This document shows, piece by piece, positions 50,301-60,800 of a DNA stretch of 64,000 bases. Made by a program: the position numbers and the translations under genes. The DNA lies in the NCBI GenBank assembly GCA_026261815.1, contig JAMPIT010000886.1, positions 19,884,001 through 19,948,000 on the forward strand. The letters are read 5' to 3'. The notes under the pieces were generated by a model. It was given only the letters and a program-made list of their open reading frames with translations. It had not been told where the DNA came from and did not search any database. The stretch is from Monarcha castaneiventris obscurior (Eukaryota > Chordata > Aves > Passeriformes > Monarchidae). Each line of letters opens with the position of its first letter. Position 1 is the stretch's first letter.

Positions 50301-52648
50301 CCAAGCTCCAATCCCCAGCAACAGCTGCAGTGGCCAATTTTGGTGGATGGGTAAGTGACTTGTAAACAACTTTGGGTCAGGGGAATAACTTGCTCTTTTT
50401 TTACTGCTTACCTTTCCTCCTCAGGTGCCCTTACACAGGGGACAACTATCAGACACAGCTGATACCTCAGAGTTTCGCCTCAGGACTACTGTTCCCCTCT
50501 CATTACCAGCGTTTCATCCTCTACACATTCACCTTTGTGGACTCCACTTCCCAAGAGAAACTCTCTGGACTGGTAAGATCATGTCCTGGCTGCCTAGCTT
50601 CATATTTAAGACAAGTAAAATGTGTGAGCAGTAAGAACCACTTCATAACTATAAGACTCTTGGGGGAGTGGGGCAAACTAAGAAAATCCCCTCCTGAAAC
50701 AGAAGGGGAGAGGTTCATGCCAGAAACCCTATTCTCTGACGTGAATGTGGTAGAGATAACATACATCACTGTATGTATGACAGAAAATGTGACTACTAGA
50801 AGGGTAGTAGTTTACTCAAGCAAATGCTAGCTTGTCTGCTGAATTAGCTTAGGGTGTGTGCTCTAGTTATGCTGATCAATATTCTCTAAAATACGTTTCT
50901 TGGCCAAAATCACTTGGAAATAACTCTGAGTACCTTTTGAAGCATCTTGTGCTCTGAATCTCATTGAGCTGCTCCAGTTAAGTCACATGAAATTCACCCT
51001 GCTTTGTACTGTTTGCTCAGCCCTCCTAGGATCAATTAATACTCAAAATTGGTCTCAGCTGTACATAACAAGGTTCACAGTGTAGTGGTGCTCGGACAGC
51101 CAGTATTCCAGGTGTCAGGGAGAAGTGCTGAAATGCCGGATTTGACAGAGTTTGAAAGCCTATGGCCTAAAGGTTTAGAAGCTGCCTTGCAGCGGACAGC
51201 AGAGGGCTCCAAGGCTACAGCCTGGATGTGAAACAAGCCGAACAGACCTTCCTGCCTTTCCCCTTCTGTGACCCGGTGCACTGGTATGGAGTTAACTCTC
51301 CTCATAGCAGCCCAGATGGTCCTGTGGCTTTGGGTTTGTCGCTAAAACTGTGTTGGAAACAAACGTTCTTGCTGCTTCCTGAATAGCACTTGCAAAACAC
51401 CAAGACTTTCTCCTCATTCTGCTGTCTCTCAACCCCATGTGAGTAGGCATGGAGTAGGCTAGAAGCTGCGAGGCAGCAGAGCTGACTCCAATTGGCCAAA
51501 TAAATATTCCATGCTGCACGATTTTATGCTCAGCAGTAAACACTGGGGGATTTCATCTTCCAACGTAGCTGGTGCTCCAACTGCCTGGGCACTTCTCTGC
51601 CTGTAGGAGCTGGGTAGGTGACTTGCCTTTACACCTTTACACTTGTGCTGTAGGTTTTTTCTTCCCTCTTCTCTCCTTCACTTACTAAAATTGTCATTAT
51701 CTCTCCAGCTACTCGTTTTCTTGCTTTTGCTCTTCCTATTCTTTCTCTGCCCTGCTGGGGCAGAATAGGGGGAGTGAGGAAGTGGCCGTGTGGGTGCTTA
51801 GCTGTTGGCTGGGACCAGTGCACCGCACCAGGGTATCACCAGTCTCCAGACACTGCCTGAGGGGTTTCTGTTCCATTTTCCTCTAGGTGTACCTGCACTG
51901 CAGTGCTTCAGTGTGCCACCGGTCTGTACAAGAGTCCTGCACCACCACTTGTCCTGCCAGAGCCAGTAAGTGTCCTGGTCTCCTGCTTCCCTGTCCAAAG
52001 AGGCAGCAAAGGCCTAATCTCCAGGCTGGGGAGTAGGTGACATGTAGCCTATGGACTAATTCCCTTGAGCCATGGATAGCTTGGCAAGGCATTTCCTACT
52101 CCTTTCCACTCTCTCTTACGCCAAACAGGCAGAGGCCATCATAGGCTCTTAGCTCTGTGTGGACTCACATGGAAACTCTGGCCTTCGTAGCTTCTCATGT
52201 GTTGAGAAGCTGACCTGGACAAAGTTTGCTTACCTTCAGGGCTATAGGTCTTCTTACCTACAACCTTCCCATTGCTCTGTAGGGGGTAAAAGGAGTGCTG
52301 AGCATCCTTTTCAGGAAGGTACTTCCCATGTCTCCAGCAAAGGCCCTGTGATTTTCCTCCAGGATGAGCTAAGACAGGATACAGCCAAGGATGGCCTTGG
52401 TAAGTGTTGCAGCAGAGCAGGAGAAGCCTTTCTACAGAAAGGCTGAGCCCTTAACACATCCCTGTGCCTCACTGGGAGCATTAATTGGGGTGTCTCTCCC
52501 CACAGGAGCAGCTGTGCATGCTGCAGCCCCCTGGGCTCTGGGATTTGCTGCTGTGGCAACTGGGACAACTCTGTGTGTGGTGCTTGTGGTTTCTGTGCTG
52601 TGGCAAAGGAAGGTGTCAGCAACACATGAACTCAATGGATTGCAATAA
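47139..52648 (+). CDS. ZP4: Zona pellucida glycoprotein 4; complete, twelve exons
   Basis: Egg-coat (perivitelline layer) glycoprotein made by the oocyte or follicle; it polymerises through its ZP module. Exons: 47139-47337, 47677-47798, 47877-47979, 48536-48691, 49064-49251, 49402-49499, 49835-49965, 50161-50350, 50425-50572, 51887-51965, 52283-52399, 52506-52648. All junctions are GT-AG with joining phases, giving 557 residues from ATG 47139 or 544 from the in-frame ATG 47178. Human ZP4 is about 540 residues. Order: signal peptide (MLFWVFLGPLALVMG), ZP-N-like region, six-cysteine trefoil (about 142-193), ZP module (about 194-471), furin site RGKR at 472-475, hydrophobic patch GPVIFLQ, transmembrane segment (about 519-541), short tail. 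The trefoil puts it in the ZP1/ZP4 class. Absence of a long Gln/Pro-rich repeat and close similarity to human ZP4 (YENELVASRDVK, CPYTGDNYQTQLIP) point to ZP4. Confidence 0.94.
47677..47798 (+). CDS. ZP4: ZP4 exon 2: ZP-N-like region
   Basis: Acceptor CTTTCCCTAG. Encodes DTEGKAHTLQNDSDCGLLVS, then GTPDGSRKVLVSYAGCYVFE and W; donor TGG|GTGAGT. LQNDSDCG and CYV(F/T)EW match human ZP4. 122 nt. Confidence 0.93.
47877..47979 (+). CDS. ZP4: ZP4 exon 3: ZP-N-like region
   Basis: Acceptor TTTCCCCTAG. Encodes DGNYLILVGLEGTDAAGQKV, then LHEETLLRCPVDLP; donor CCTG|GTAAGT. 103 nt, phase 1 end. Confidence 0.92.
48156..48242 (+). CDS. Candidate alternative ZP4 cassette exon
   Basis: In intron 3, a strong acceptor (TGTGTCTCTCTGCAG) is followed by an 87-nt open stretch and a weaker donor (CTAG|GTACAA). 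Phase 1-1, so inclusion adds 29 residues without shifting frame (GSVGEYIHCVSQPYSGYECL, then QVQGLNWRL). Human ZP4 as I recall it joins the flanking exons directly, so this is at best alternative and may be chance. Confidence 0.25.
48536..48691 (+). CDS. ZP4: ZP4 exon 4: trefoil (P-type) domain
   Basis: Acceptor TTTTTTCCAG. Encodes ALDAPSSTVCSAVPTQDRLL, then CASLPISQGDCEAQGCCYDP and RDRVKPCYFGNT. Six cysteines with the GCCYD core define the trefoil fold. Symmetric phase 1-1 exon, 156 nt. Confidence 0.93.
49064..49251 (+). CDS. ZP4: ZP4 exon 5: start of ZP module
   Basis: Acceptor TTTTCCTCCAG. Encodes VTAHCTPDGQFSIAVSRDVT, then LPPVALDSVQLASGHSTGCV and on to LSACGTTFQ; donor CAG|GTAAGA. 188 nt. 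The ZP-N cysteines of the module are present. Confidence 0.93.
49402..49499 (+). CDS. ZP4: ZP4 exon 6: ZP module
   Basis: Acceptor GTCATTCCAG. Encodes VIGDQAIYENELVASRDVKT, then GSLGSVTRDSIF and the first two bases of R; donor TCAG|GTATTA. 98 nt. Nearly identical to human ZP4 in this stretch. Confidence 0.93.
49835..49965 (+). CDS. ZP4: ZP4 exon 7: ZP module, interdomain linker
   Basis: Acceptor TTTCCCACTAG. Encodes LHVRCSYSSSGSSIPLSVQV, then FTLPPLPAVPQPGPLSLELR and VAS; donor TCAG|GTAGGA. The proline-rich FTLPP stretch is the linker between the ZP-N and ZP-C halves. Confidence 0.92.
50161..50350 (+). CDS. ZP4: ZP4 exon 8: ZP module (ZP-C)
   Basis: Acceptor TTCTGTCCCAG. Encodes DGSYTSYYTDSDYPVVKTLR, then DPLYAEVKLVQRTDPDLILV and LHHCWATPSSNPQQQLQWPI, LVDG. 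190 nt; donor ATGG|GTAAGT. Confidence 0.93.
50425..50572 (+). CDS. ZP4: ZP4 exon 9: ZP module (ZP-C)
   Basis: Acceptor TTTCCTCCTCAG. Encodes CPYTGDNYQTQLIPQSFASG, then LLFPSHYQRFILYTFTFVDS and TSQEKLSGL; donor CTG|GTAAGA. 148 nt. Confidence 0.93.
51887..51965 (+). CDS. ZP4: ZP4 exon 10: end of ZP module
   Basis: Acceptor TTCCTCTAG. Encodes VYLHCSASVCHRSVQESCTT, then TCPARA; donor GCCA|GTAAGT. The closely spaced cysteines close the ZP-C subdomain. 79 nt. Confidence 0.91.
52283..52399 (+). CDS. ZP4: ZP4 exon 11: furin site and external hydrophobic patch
   Basis: Acceptor TTGCTCTGTAG. Encodes RGKRSAEHPFQEGTSHVSSK, then GPVIFLQDELRQDTAKDGL. RGKR fits the R-x-K/R-R consensus furin cleavage site; VSSKGPVIFLQ matches human ZP4 VSSKGPMILLQ, the patch that blocks premature polymerisation. 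Confidence 0.9.
52506..52648 (+). CDS. ZP4: ZP4 exon 12: transmembrane tail and stop
   Basis: Acceptor CTCCCCACAG. Encodes GAAVHAAAPWALGFAAVATG, then TTLCVVLVVSVLWQRKVSAT and HELNGLQ, stop TAA at 52646-52648. One membrane span with a basic cytoplasmic stub. The stop lies inside AATAAA. Confidence 0.92.
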
Positions 52649-52649
52649 A
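52644..52649 (+). terminator. ZP4 polyadenylation signal overlapping the stop codon
   Basis: AATAAA at 52644-52649 contains the TAA stop (52646-52648). This implies a 3' UTR of only some 15-30 bases, as known for mammalian zona genes. Confidence 0.8.
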
Positions 52650-52659
52650 GTGGCTGTCA

Positions 52660-55600
52660 AACCCATTTGGTTGGTGATATCCCTTCCCCTGGAGACCCTA
52701 GGTATAAGATTTTATTTGCAAGGGAAAAGTTATCCCAATGGCTGTGAAAGCAAAGCTTTCCAAATGCTCCAAATTCATCTCACTCTGGAATTCTTCTGCT
52801 CTAGGTTTGGTGTTAACTGTCTGCCTTGGACAAACTGGAGACCTTGTCAAGGCCTGGGGTGCAGACTGAGGCAGGATTGATGCTGGGTGGTGTTGGCATT
52901 TCTGTTAATGGATATAGTGGCTTTCAAAACTAGTGGCCTTGGCTCCATTCAAACACTGAGCAGAAGTGCAGCAAATCTCACCAAAAGGAGATCCTGCAGC
53001 TACTTCTCTGGGGGTGCAGAGCAGGTATTTTGACTGTGCTGAGGAGCTGGGAATTGCCCACTAGTCCCTAAGGCACTAGGTAAGTTAGGACTGTGCTCCT
53101 GTGGCAGGACTGGAAAGCAAGGATGCCAAAGCACTACACAAATAGGCCTTCCTAATGGTGCTGTGTATGAACTTGCCTTTCTTGTCCTAGAAACAGAAAA
53201 GGGTAGGTGGCATTTTTCTGGTGAATGAGAATATGGAAACTTCATTCCAACTGGAAAAAGTCAAAAGGGCATAGGTGGTTTGAACTCCAGGGGAAAAAAT
53301 CAAACTTAGAGATTAATCTTAAGCCTTCATGTGACAGCAGGCAGTTAGGAGTCTTCAAAGGTCTTGGATTAAAGCTAATTTGACAGCGCTGTTGGCATAA
53401 CTGTGCTTTTCTTAATTTTTTTACTTATTTCTTTTAGATGAGATATAAAACTTGCCATTTTGAGTATCAGGAGCAGTTCAGTGTGGTGTTGCCAGTCCTA
53501 GCAGCTGGGCAGCATCCCTCTTAGGTTTCTGAGATCCTGGGTGAAAAAAGTACAGCGAAACTCTCCAGGCAGTAGAGAGGAAATTGGGCTCCACCCCCTC
53601 CTTCCTGCCCAGGCTGGGGGAGCTCTTGTGCTTGAACTCACACTGAGATCTGCTTACAGCTGATGGGGTAGTCCTTGAGGGGAAAGAAAAATGTTTTCCC
53701 TTTTTTCCTCTAAGGCTTGGTTAGAAATCCTCCCTGTTAAGGGCAGGAGAGGAGTCTTAATTGTGCTGCTTTGGGGCCTTTAAAAAGGAAGAGTAGCACT
53801 TATACATGGAAGCATGTATACTGATGCACTGATCAGTAGCTTGCTTGAGGTACCAGATATTGTTCTTTTTAATTAGTTTCTGCTGATTCTGTGTGATTGG
53901 AGGGTGTTAACAAGCAGTGGGATCTGTGTTTTAATTCCTTTCCTATTCCAAGAAACTTCAGGAGTCATCTTATATTCTTATTTTTCTAGTAGAACTGCTT
54001 TTCCCTGCTACTGTCAGGATAACCAGTGATCTTTGTCTTGCATGCTTTCAAAATCTAACCAGAAGAAAAACTGCTCCAAGTTGTATGGTGGGAGGGAGAA
54101 GGAGATCACAGGCCAGAAAAAAATTATCATCTGAAGATAGGTCAAACAGCCTCCTCCTTTGGGGTGGGCCTCTGGCAACTAAATAACCTTTGTACGGGTG
54201 GAGCTCTGTCTGGGAAAGCAGAGCATAAACTCATAGTGTGCCTCATGACATGTCTTTAGCAGCTGTCTGTAATGGTAATTAACTGGGCAATTGGAGGAGT
54301 AATATAAACCACACCTTGTCAGTGCACCAGGCAGGATGTTCTGGCACTGGTCTTTATTCTATGTGTGTGTGTAAGACAAGACCTAAAGACCTCCTGACTG
54401 CTACTTCCTATGCCTCAGTAAGGGAGACAGAAATATTTGCTTAGAGAGCTTAGGTGCCTGTGTGGATGCTGAAGGGGCTGTGAGAGTCAAGTCCCTACTG
54501 CCCTTTGTCAGGTCACTGAACCATCCCAAAGTGTCAGGGAGCTTTGGGTGCATAGCCTGTGGGAATTGTGTAGATTCCCCTGCAGGGACTGTCCCTTTTT
54601 TTGCAGAGCTGGGTGTAGGAGGCTGGTATGATGCTAGTGTAGGGTACATGCAGTGCTAAGTGGAGGTGGATGAGCAAAGAAACAAACTTAATTCCCTTAT
54701 CCGCTTTGGGGAGTCTTCTATGTTTAAGGCTTGCTGCTTGGTCCTCAGCCAGCAGGAAGGGTATGAGCAGCTGTGGGATGAGATTTGTTCTTGTGAAGCA
54801 CTGGCACAGGGTGAAAGGCAGCCTGGAGGTTTCATCCTCTCGTACATTGGCCCTGTGTTCACTGCCTGTTCTCCAACACCACTGGGGTGTTAGCGGCTCT
54901 CATGGCTACTATTATGCAGTATTTGCTTCTGCAAAAACTGTATTCTTTTCTTTCTACCTTCATAGGTGCACTTCTGGCTTACTTTTTTTTTGGGCCTCTA
55001 CTTTCTTTAGTTGGGTCTCTCTGACTTCTCACCATTACTTTCTTTTGAATACCTGTATGTGACTTCTTGTGTCTGCACCCTCTTTATCTTCCCACCATAC
55101 CACCTGGTAAGACACCTGCAGGTGAAGGGAAGCTGCTCTGGCCAGGAGGGTGCTGCTGGCTAGGAATGAAGGAGCTGAGGAAATGCAGCCCTGAGGCCAG
55201 CCAAGATCTGTCATTTGCGGCTGTTGTGTAGTGCTGCTACTGAATCCAGATTTTTCAGAAAGAAACCCCAGTGCTGAGCATCAGCACACTTTGTCCCTGT
55301 GCCTTCATTGATTCTTCTTGGAAGTGCTGTGTGTGCTGCCTGTCTGTGGAAGCAAAGCCTAGCAACAGCACCCAATATAGGGCCACTCAAAATCAACACG
55401 TTTTGTCATAGCTGAACTTTCAAAAGACTCTCCTCACTCTCTAGATCTCTGAGAACAGCACCTGCTTCCAAAGAGCAAACTTGCTTCTTTGCCATAGCTA
55501 AAGAAGTTCTTTAAAACCTTGGAGGTTAACAATTCCTTTTGACTAGCTATGTTCACCTGACACCCTAAAGGTATGGCAGTTGCTATAATACAAGCCAGGT
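52660..55600. other. Intergenic region between ZP4 and the unidentified minus-strand gene
   Basis: Short open frames only on both strands, a TG dinucleotide stretch near 54361 and AT-rich patches. I see no gene, RNA or recognisable repeat. Confidence 0.5.
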
Positions 55601-55643
55601 GTTCATTAATAAAATATCTGAAAACAATTATCATAATAGTACT

Positions 55644-55649
55644 TTTATT
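55644..55649 (-). terminator. Candidate polyadenylation signal of the unidentified minus-strand gene
   Basis: AATAAA on the minus strand; a second copy lies at 55723-55728. These are the last good signals before the intergenic region. Confidence 0.4.
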
Positions 55650-56992
55650 AAATTTCTTATGCTTGTATTACAATGGATCCTGGAGTGGAGAACTATACAG
55701 TATGTTACACATTATAAATACATTTATTTCTGAAAATACATGAACATATTTAATATAAGGCTGTAATACAGAAGAGTGCTAGTTCATCTTAGTAAAAAAA
55801 AGCAAACACAAAACACCCAACAAACTTATAACAGCAATAGAGAGGGTTGTAGAAAATACCAGTTCATTATGCTATGTCTTAAAACACTTTAATTCAGTTT
55901 GCACTGATTCACATTCTGTACAGTCTCTGTAAAAAAGCTGGAGGGATAATGGAGGGATGTAAGTTAATGCAGGATTTTTGTCCCCTGTATTTATGGAGAT
56001 ATACAGACTATTCACAGAATAATCAAGTCATGAATCTTTCTAGCTTTGGATGAAGCTAGCAAGATATACAGTGAATAACCAAGTCCTGCAGCAGCAGCTA
56101 CAACTGAAACATTGAACACAGCACCTACTTTAGGGTGCTAACCTTGAGTTAGCACAGCCTTTTCTTTTTAATGGGGATTTGGGTTTGGCTTGTGGGGGTT
56201 GGTCATTGTGTTTATGGGGTTTTTTTGAGATGCTAAGTAACAACAGTAGCAACCCTTCTGAGTACTTTGAGAACCTGGCCTGGGCTACTGCCCTCACTCA
56301 TCCCTGCAAACTATACTGGCCCTGGAATGGCATGGCTGAGATGCTCCAACTCCCACAAAAGATCCTGCTCTGGTTTGGAGGACTCCAGGTGATGTGGGTG
56401 AACAAGGGAGAAGCATCTGTTACTGAAACACTAAGCCTGCTAAAGTTGATCATTCCTGTCAGCTTGTCAAATCTTGGTTCTCAGGCACGTTGGGGTTGGG
56501 GAGAGATTTTTAAACAGCAATTACTTGACTTGTAATTATATTGTAATTTACGGGACAGGATAGTCCTTTATCAAGTGGCACTGTTAGTTTACCTAAATCA
56601 TTACTTCATCTGTATTAATTATCTTGCTAGTACCAATAAGAGCTGGTGTGCAGAGACCTTGGCAACCGTGGGATGTTCAGAAGCACGCATTGCCTGTTCC
56701 TGGAGTCAGGAAGCAGTGGACATGTGGCAATAAGGCAGCCACCACGCACAGTCATAATGTTACACAGTTGTTAGTGTATCCCAAAAAGCACCAGTTTATA
56801 AAGGATGTATTTGAATGACTTTCCCTTGCAGCCTTGCTCTCCTTGTCACCTTTCCGCAGTAGAGAGAGTGCAGGCGGAGCTAAACAGCAGCGTGACTGCC
56901 CTACCTACAGCCTCAGGCCCCCACCTGCACAGACAGAGCACTTAAATGGAGCTTAAAAGTAGGAATTCAAGCGTGGTGTCCTGTCCCCCCTC

Positions 56993-57011
56993 AAAAAAAA
57001 AAAAAAAAAAA
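56993..57011. repeat. A19 homopolymer
   Basis: Nineteen A on the plus strand followed by GAAGAAG. No retroposed body is recognised on either side. Confidence 0.9.
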
Positions 57012-57180
57012 GAAGAAGATTGATTACACAATGGCTGGGCTGCCCTGTGGGGCAGAGGCTTCCCTGGATGCCTCCTCCAGTCTCTCAAAAGTCTTGATTC
57101 CTGCAGTGCTGCTTGCTCTGCTCTCTACAATGAGTGTGTACAATGCCAGCTTCTGTGCAGGGTAGCACCGGAGTCCAGGG

Positions 57181-57250
57181 GCCTCTGCAGAAGGAGCAGG
57201 CCCACAGGACAGGGGGCCTCTGCAGAAGGAGCAGGCCCACAGGACAGGAA
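57181..57250. repeat. 35-bp tandem duplication, two copies
   Basis: Copies 57181-57215 and 57216-57250 share the first 33 of 35 bases exactly (each starts GCCTCTGCAGAAGGAGCAGG). The near-identity suggests a young or variable minisatellite. Confidence 0.9.
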
Positions 57251-57640
57251 GCTAATGATGGATTCAGGAATGACCTTAGCTTTACATACTTTGTTTTCCT
57301 GTTGGATTCCAGTGAACTGGCACTGCTGGCCACAGGCTGCTCTGAAGGGAGGAGCTGTGCTGGGGACAAAGAAAGACTGCAACTTAGGTCCCCCAGATGG
57401 AGGAGGCTGTCCTTTCAACAGCCATCTCTGTCCTGGGCAAGGAGTCCCTGGCACTCCTCTAGATGATGCTGTGTCACATAAAGCTAATGTTTAGTTCAGC
57501 TGAAGAAGTCCCCAAAAAGTAATGATAGTTTAAAAGCTTCAGTGTTTCAGGTAATTCTGTTCCTAACCCAGAGAGGAGGAAGAATTTCCAAATCTTAAAA
57601 GTCTCTGTTGGTTGTGTTGCCAAGATGCTAACAGCAATTT

Positions 57641-57863
57641 TCATCTGTGGCTTGACTTTTTAAAGTACACTTCAGATTCAGGAGTGAAGCCATACATAGC
57701 TGAGCATGTTTCTGCCCACAGACCTTTCTCAACATTCCCCTTCCTTCTTTCCTTTCCAACGCTCAATTCGGAGTTGCTCTGTTGACAATTGTAGGATGTA
57801 GATTGCACAGAGTAACCCTGGGATTCTTGATTTTGTATCCTTTGGTTTTCTCGCCTTGACTTT
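57641..57863 (-). CDS. Unidentified gene, terminal exon
   Basis: Acceptor ATGTTTCTGTTTCAG. In the phase dictated by the upstream exon it stays open for 73 codons, from KSRRENQRIQNQESQGYSVQ to SEVYFKKSSHR, then TGA. The other two frames stop after 44 and about 32 codons. Confidence 0.42.
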
Positions 57864-60800
57864 CTGAAACAGAAACATGCAGTGAATGTGAGATTAGAGA
57901 GAGTTTCTCTGCATTTAGCCTGTGGCCTGAGTTGGGAAGGTGGAAGACAGAGCTGAGGCTGGTTTTCTTTTAGTCTTTATTATGGACAGATTGTTTATTT
58001 TCCAAGACATCTCACTGGCTTATTATTTCAACTAACTGCAGATAAATGAATTTACTGCCTTTTATGTTTTGTAAAAAGGCTGTGTGATGTAGCCTGTATG
58101 ACTACAGTTGCCTTTAAATTGTGGGTTAAAGTTAAAAAAAAACCCAACAAATCAAAAGCTGGGCAACTATTAAAATGAAGTTATATGGGCCGGTCCTCAG
58201 CAGGCATCAATCCACATCATTTGAACTTCAAAAAATTGGACCTGTTGCTGTCTTTGCATGCTGGAGTGTGTCTGGATGAAGGAACAGGATTGCCTCATTT
58301 TCATGCCAAGAAGAGGTGAAAAACCCCAAGCCAACCCACAAAGCAACACGTGCTACTTTACTTACTTTACCTTGCTCCATTTGACTCAGGTTATCAGAAA
58401 GGCCACACGTTTTCATTCTTCGTATTTTGCCCCAGAACAATCATGGAGTTCCTCTCAGTTTTCCTCAGCTCTGAAGACATAATATCTGGCCTTAACAAAT
58501 GGAAAAATACATCTGAAGTTGACAGTGGCCAGAATGCATGGCTGTGCTTTTAACATTAATATGCTGTGCATATGTATCTATACCCAATGCAGCTTCCCCC
58601 TCTCCAGTCTGAGCTCCCAGAACAGATGCTATCCAAATATTTGTGGCAGCATCCAAAAAGAGAGAGCCACAAGATGCAACACTTGGCATGGAGCCACACT
58701 GTAATGGATGGACACAAACATCATTTTGTTCAGAGCAACCAGTATTTTCTGCCTAGATGGAAGCTGGGGGATGGACTCGTGGTTGAATGTCACAGGGAGC
58801 TTAAAATTTGTGGCCTAAAATAGTAAGTAGGAAATGAAGTGTTTTGAGGAGGAATACTAAGCTAGCTGCTGTAGACTGTCTCCAGCTTAAGTTTTTGTTT
58901 GTTATTTATTACATATGATTGAAATGAGTATAATACATCCTGTTTGGTTGAAATTACTTAGCTCAGGCCTCCAGGACTTATGAGAGACATAACAAACCTT
59001 TTGAAACACTTTCTAAACGCATCTTTGAAATAGGTTCTGTTTAGGAAAGAAAAGTTGTAGTTTGTTTTTGGGGTTTTTTTAACAATATTTGAAAGATATT
59101 TACAGAAAATAAATAGCTAATAGCTATTACTTCAAATCTTTGATTTGAAAAATTTCAACTCAAAATCCTGACTAATGTGGTGCAGACTTTATTTTGCAAA
59201 CTACTGTTTTCAGGTTTTTTTCTAAATGTTGTACATTTTTATGTTTTGTTCTGCTCTTAGTTCTTTTACAATGGATTTGTCAAACTTCTGCCTTGATGTT
59301 CTTTAATTCTTTGGTGGTTTCTCAACCCTGAGCACAGTGTTGAGAATACCGTAGTATTAATTTTCCATGTGAAGAGCAGCATTCAACCTGGGTCTGAGGT
59401 TCTCAGGCTTTTTCCAGTCTTTACTATACAATATTGAAGATGGGGTTTTGTAATGTTAGAACTGCACTTTCCTTCCTAGCTTACTTCACCCTAACCACAA
59501 AGTAGGCGTTATACAGCAGCAAGCTTTTGGTGACTTCAAACTGAAACTACCATCTTTATAATGAAAAATACTGTGTTTGAGGTTAGTTCATGCCTGTGCA
59601 TCTGCATTAAAGCTGCAGCTCCCATAGATACCCAGGTGGGTACCTATGCACAGGAATGTCAGGAGGGGATTGCCCAAAGCTTCCTACATTAGATCCTGCC
59701 CTGGAAAGTAGAGGACCATGTGCTGCCTAAGCTCATAACACCTTAATGAAGTCAGTCATCAGTCTGTTCTGGTCCTTTGCACAGAATAGATGTTGCTTTG
59801 CAGGAGCAAATGTATTAGCAGGAAAAAGAAATGAAAACCTGAGCCTGTTTAGAACAATATATGACAAACCACCGAGTCTTGTGCCAGTCTGTTTATCTTG
59901 GCAGGCCTCCCCTCTCTCCTGGTAGAAGAACCAAGTTCTCTCTGCTTTGAGAATTCTTTTGTGGATGTTAAAAAAAAAAAAAGTCAGAAAAGAAAAACAA
60001 AACAACCACCCTGGAGCAGATCATTCATCATACACAGAGTGGGGGCATGAAAGGGGATTTGCTTTGACCTAGTTACAAAAACAAAAACAAAGAGACTTTC
60101 TCTAATTGCCCAAATGACTCAAGTGAGACTGGGTGTCAAAAGCAACAAATCTCTGCTTCCTTCAGAGCTATATGTTAATACAGGGCACCAGGCTCCAGCC
60201 TGTTCCAGTGCAAGACCTGGAGCCCAAGAAAGCCTGGGTAAGCAAAAGCCAGCCAACTCCATATGTCTGCATGTACAAACAGGACCAGGAGCCAGGACAA
60301 ACATGTTTCATAAATTATAACAAAGACAGTGGCTTTAAATGCTGAGAGTAGCAGGGCTTCAAGATTTGCTTTGCCAAGAGCTGCAGATGAGTGAGACTTC
60401 ATTGCTTTACCATTCTGGTACTGCTGCAGGAAGGGTCTGTGTTACTGTCCAGCAGCATTTGCTGGTCTGTCATTGATCCACTAAGCCTAACTTTTTACTT
60501 CATAGGAGCCTGAGGGCTCCTATGATAACTGCATATCCAAACTGCCATATGAACAAGGTGCCCAAGTTTTCCAGGCACCAGCAAAAAGAACAGGGCTGGT
60601 ACACTGCTATTGCTGGATTTGAGGTAAAAAGAGCAAGATCAAATACATGTAGGGCTGGGGAATGAGAGCTAGATGCAGGAGAAAAGGAAATTGAGGGAGA
60701 TAAGGTGCATGAGTAGGGGCAAGGGTTTTATGCAGATGTACAGGAGAAGAAAGTTAGTAGAAGAAAAGGCCATTCATGAGCTACAGAAAGCAGCACACAA

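Larger units (their letters stand above)
55640..57640 (-). other. Probable 3' UTR of the unidentified gene
   Basis: About 2 kb without coding signs, ending at minus-strand AATAAA signals at 55728-55723 and 55649-55644. It contains the 35-bp tandem duplication and the A19 run. The extent is inferred. Confidence 0.35.
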
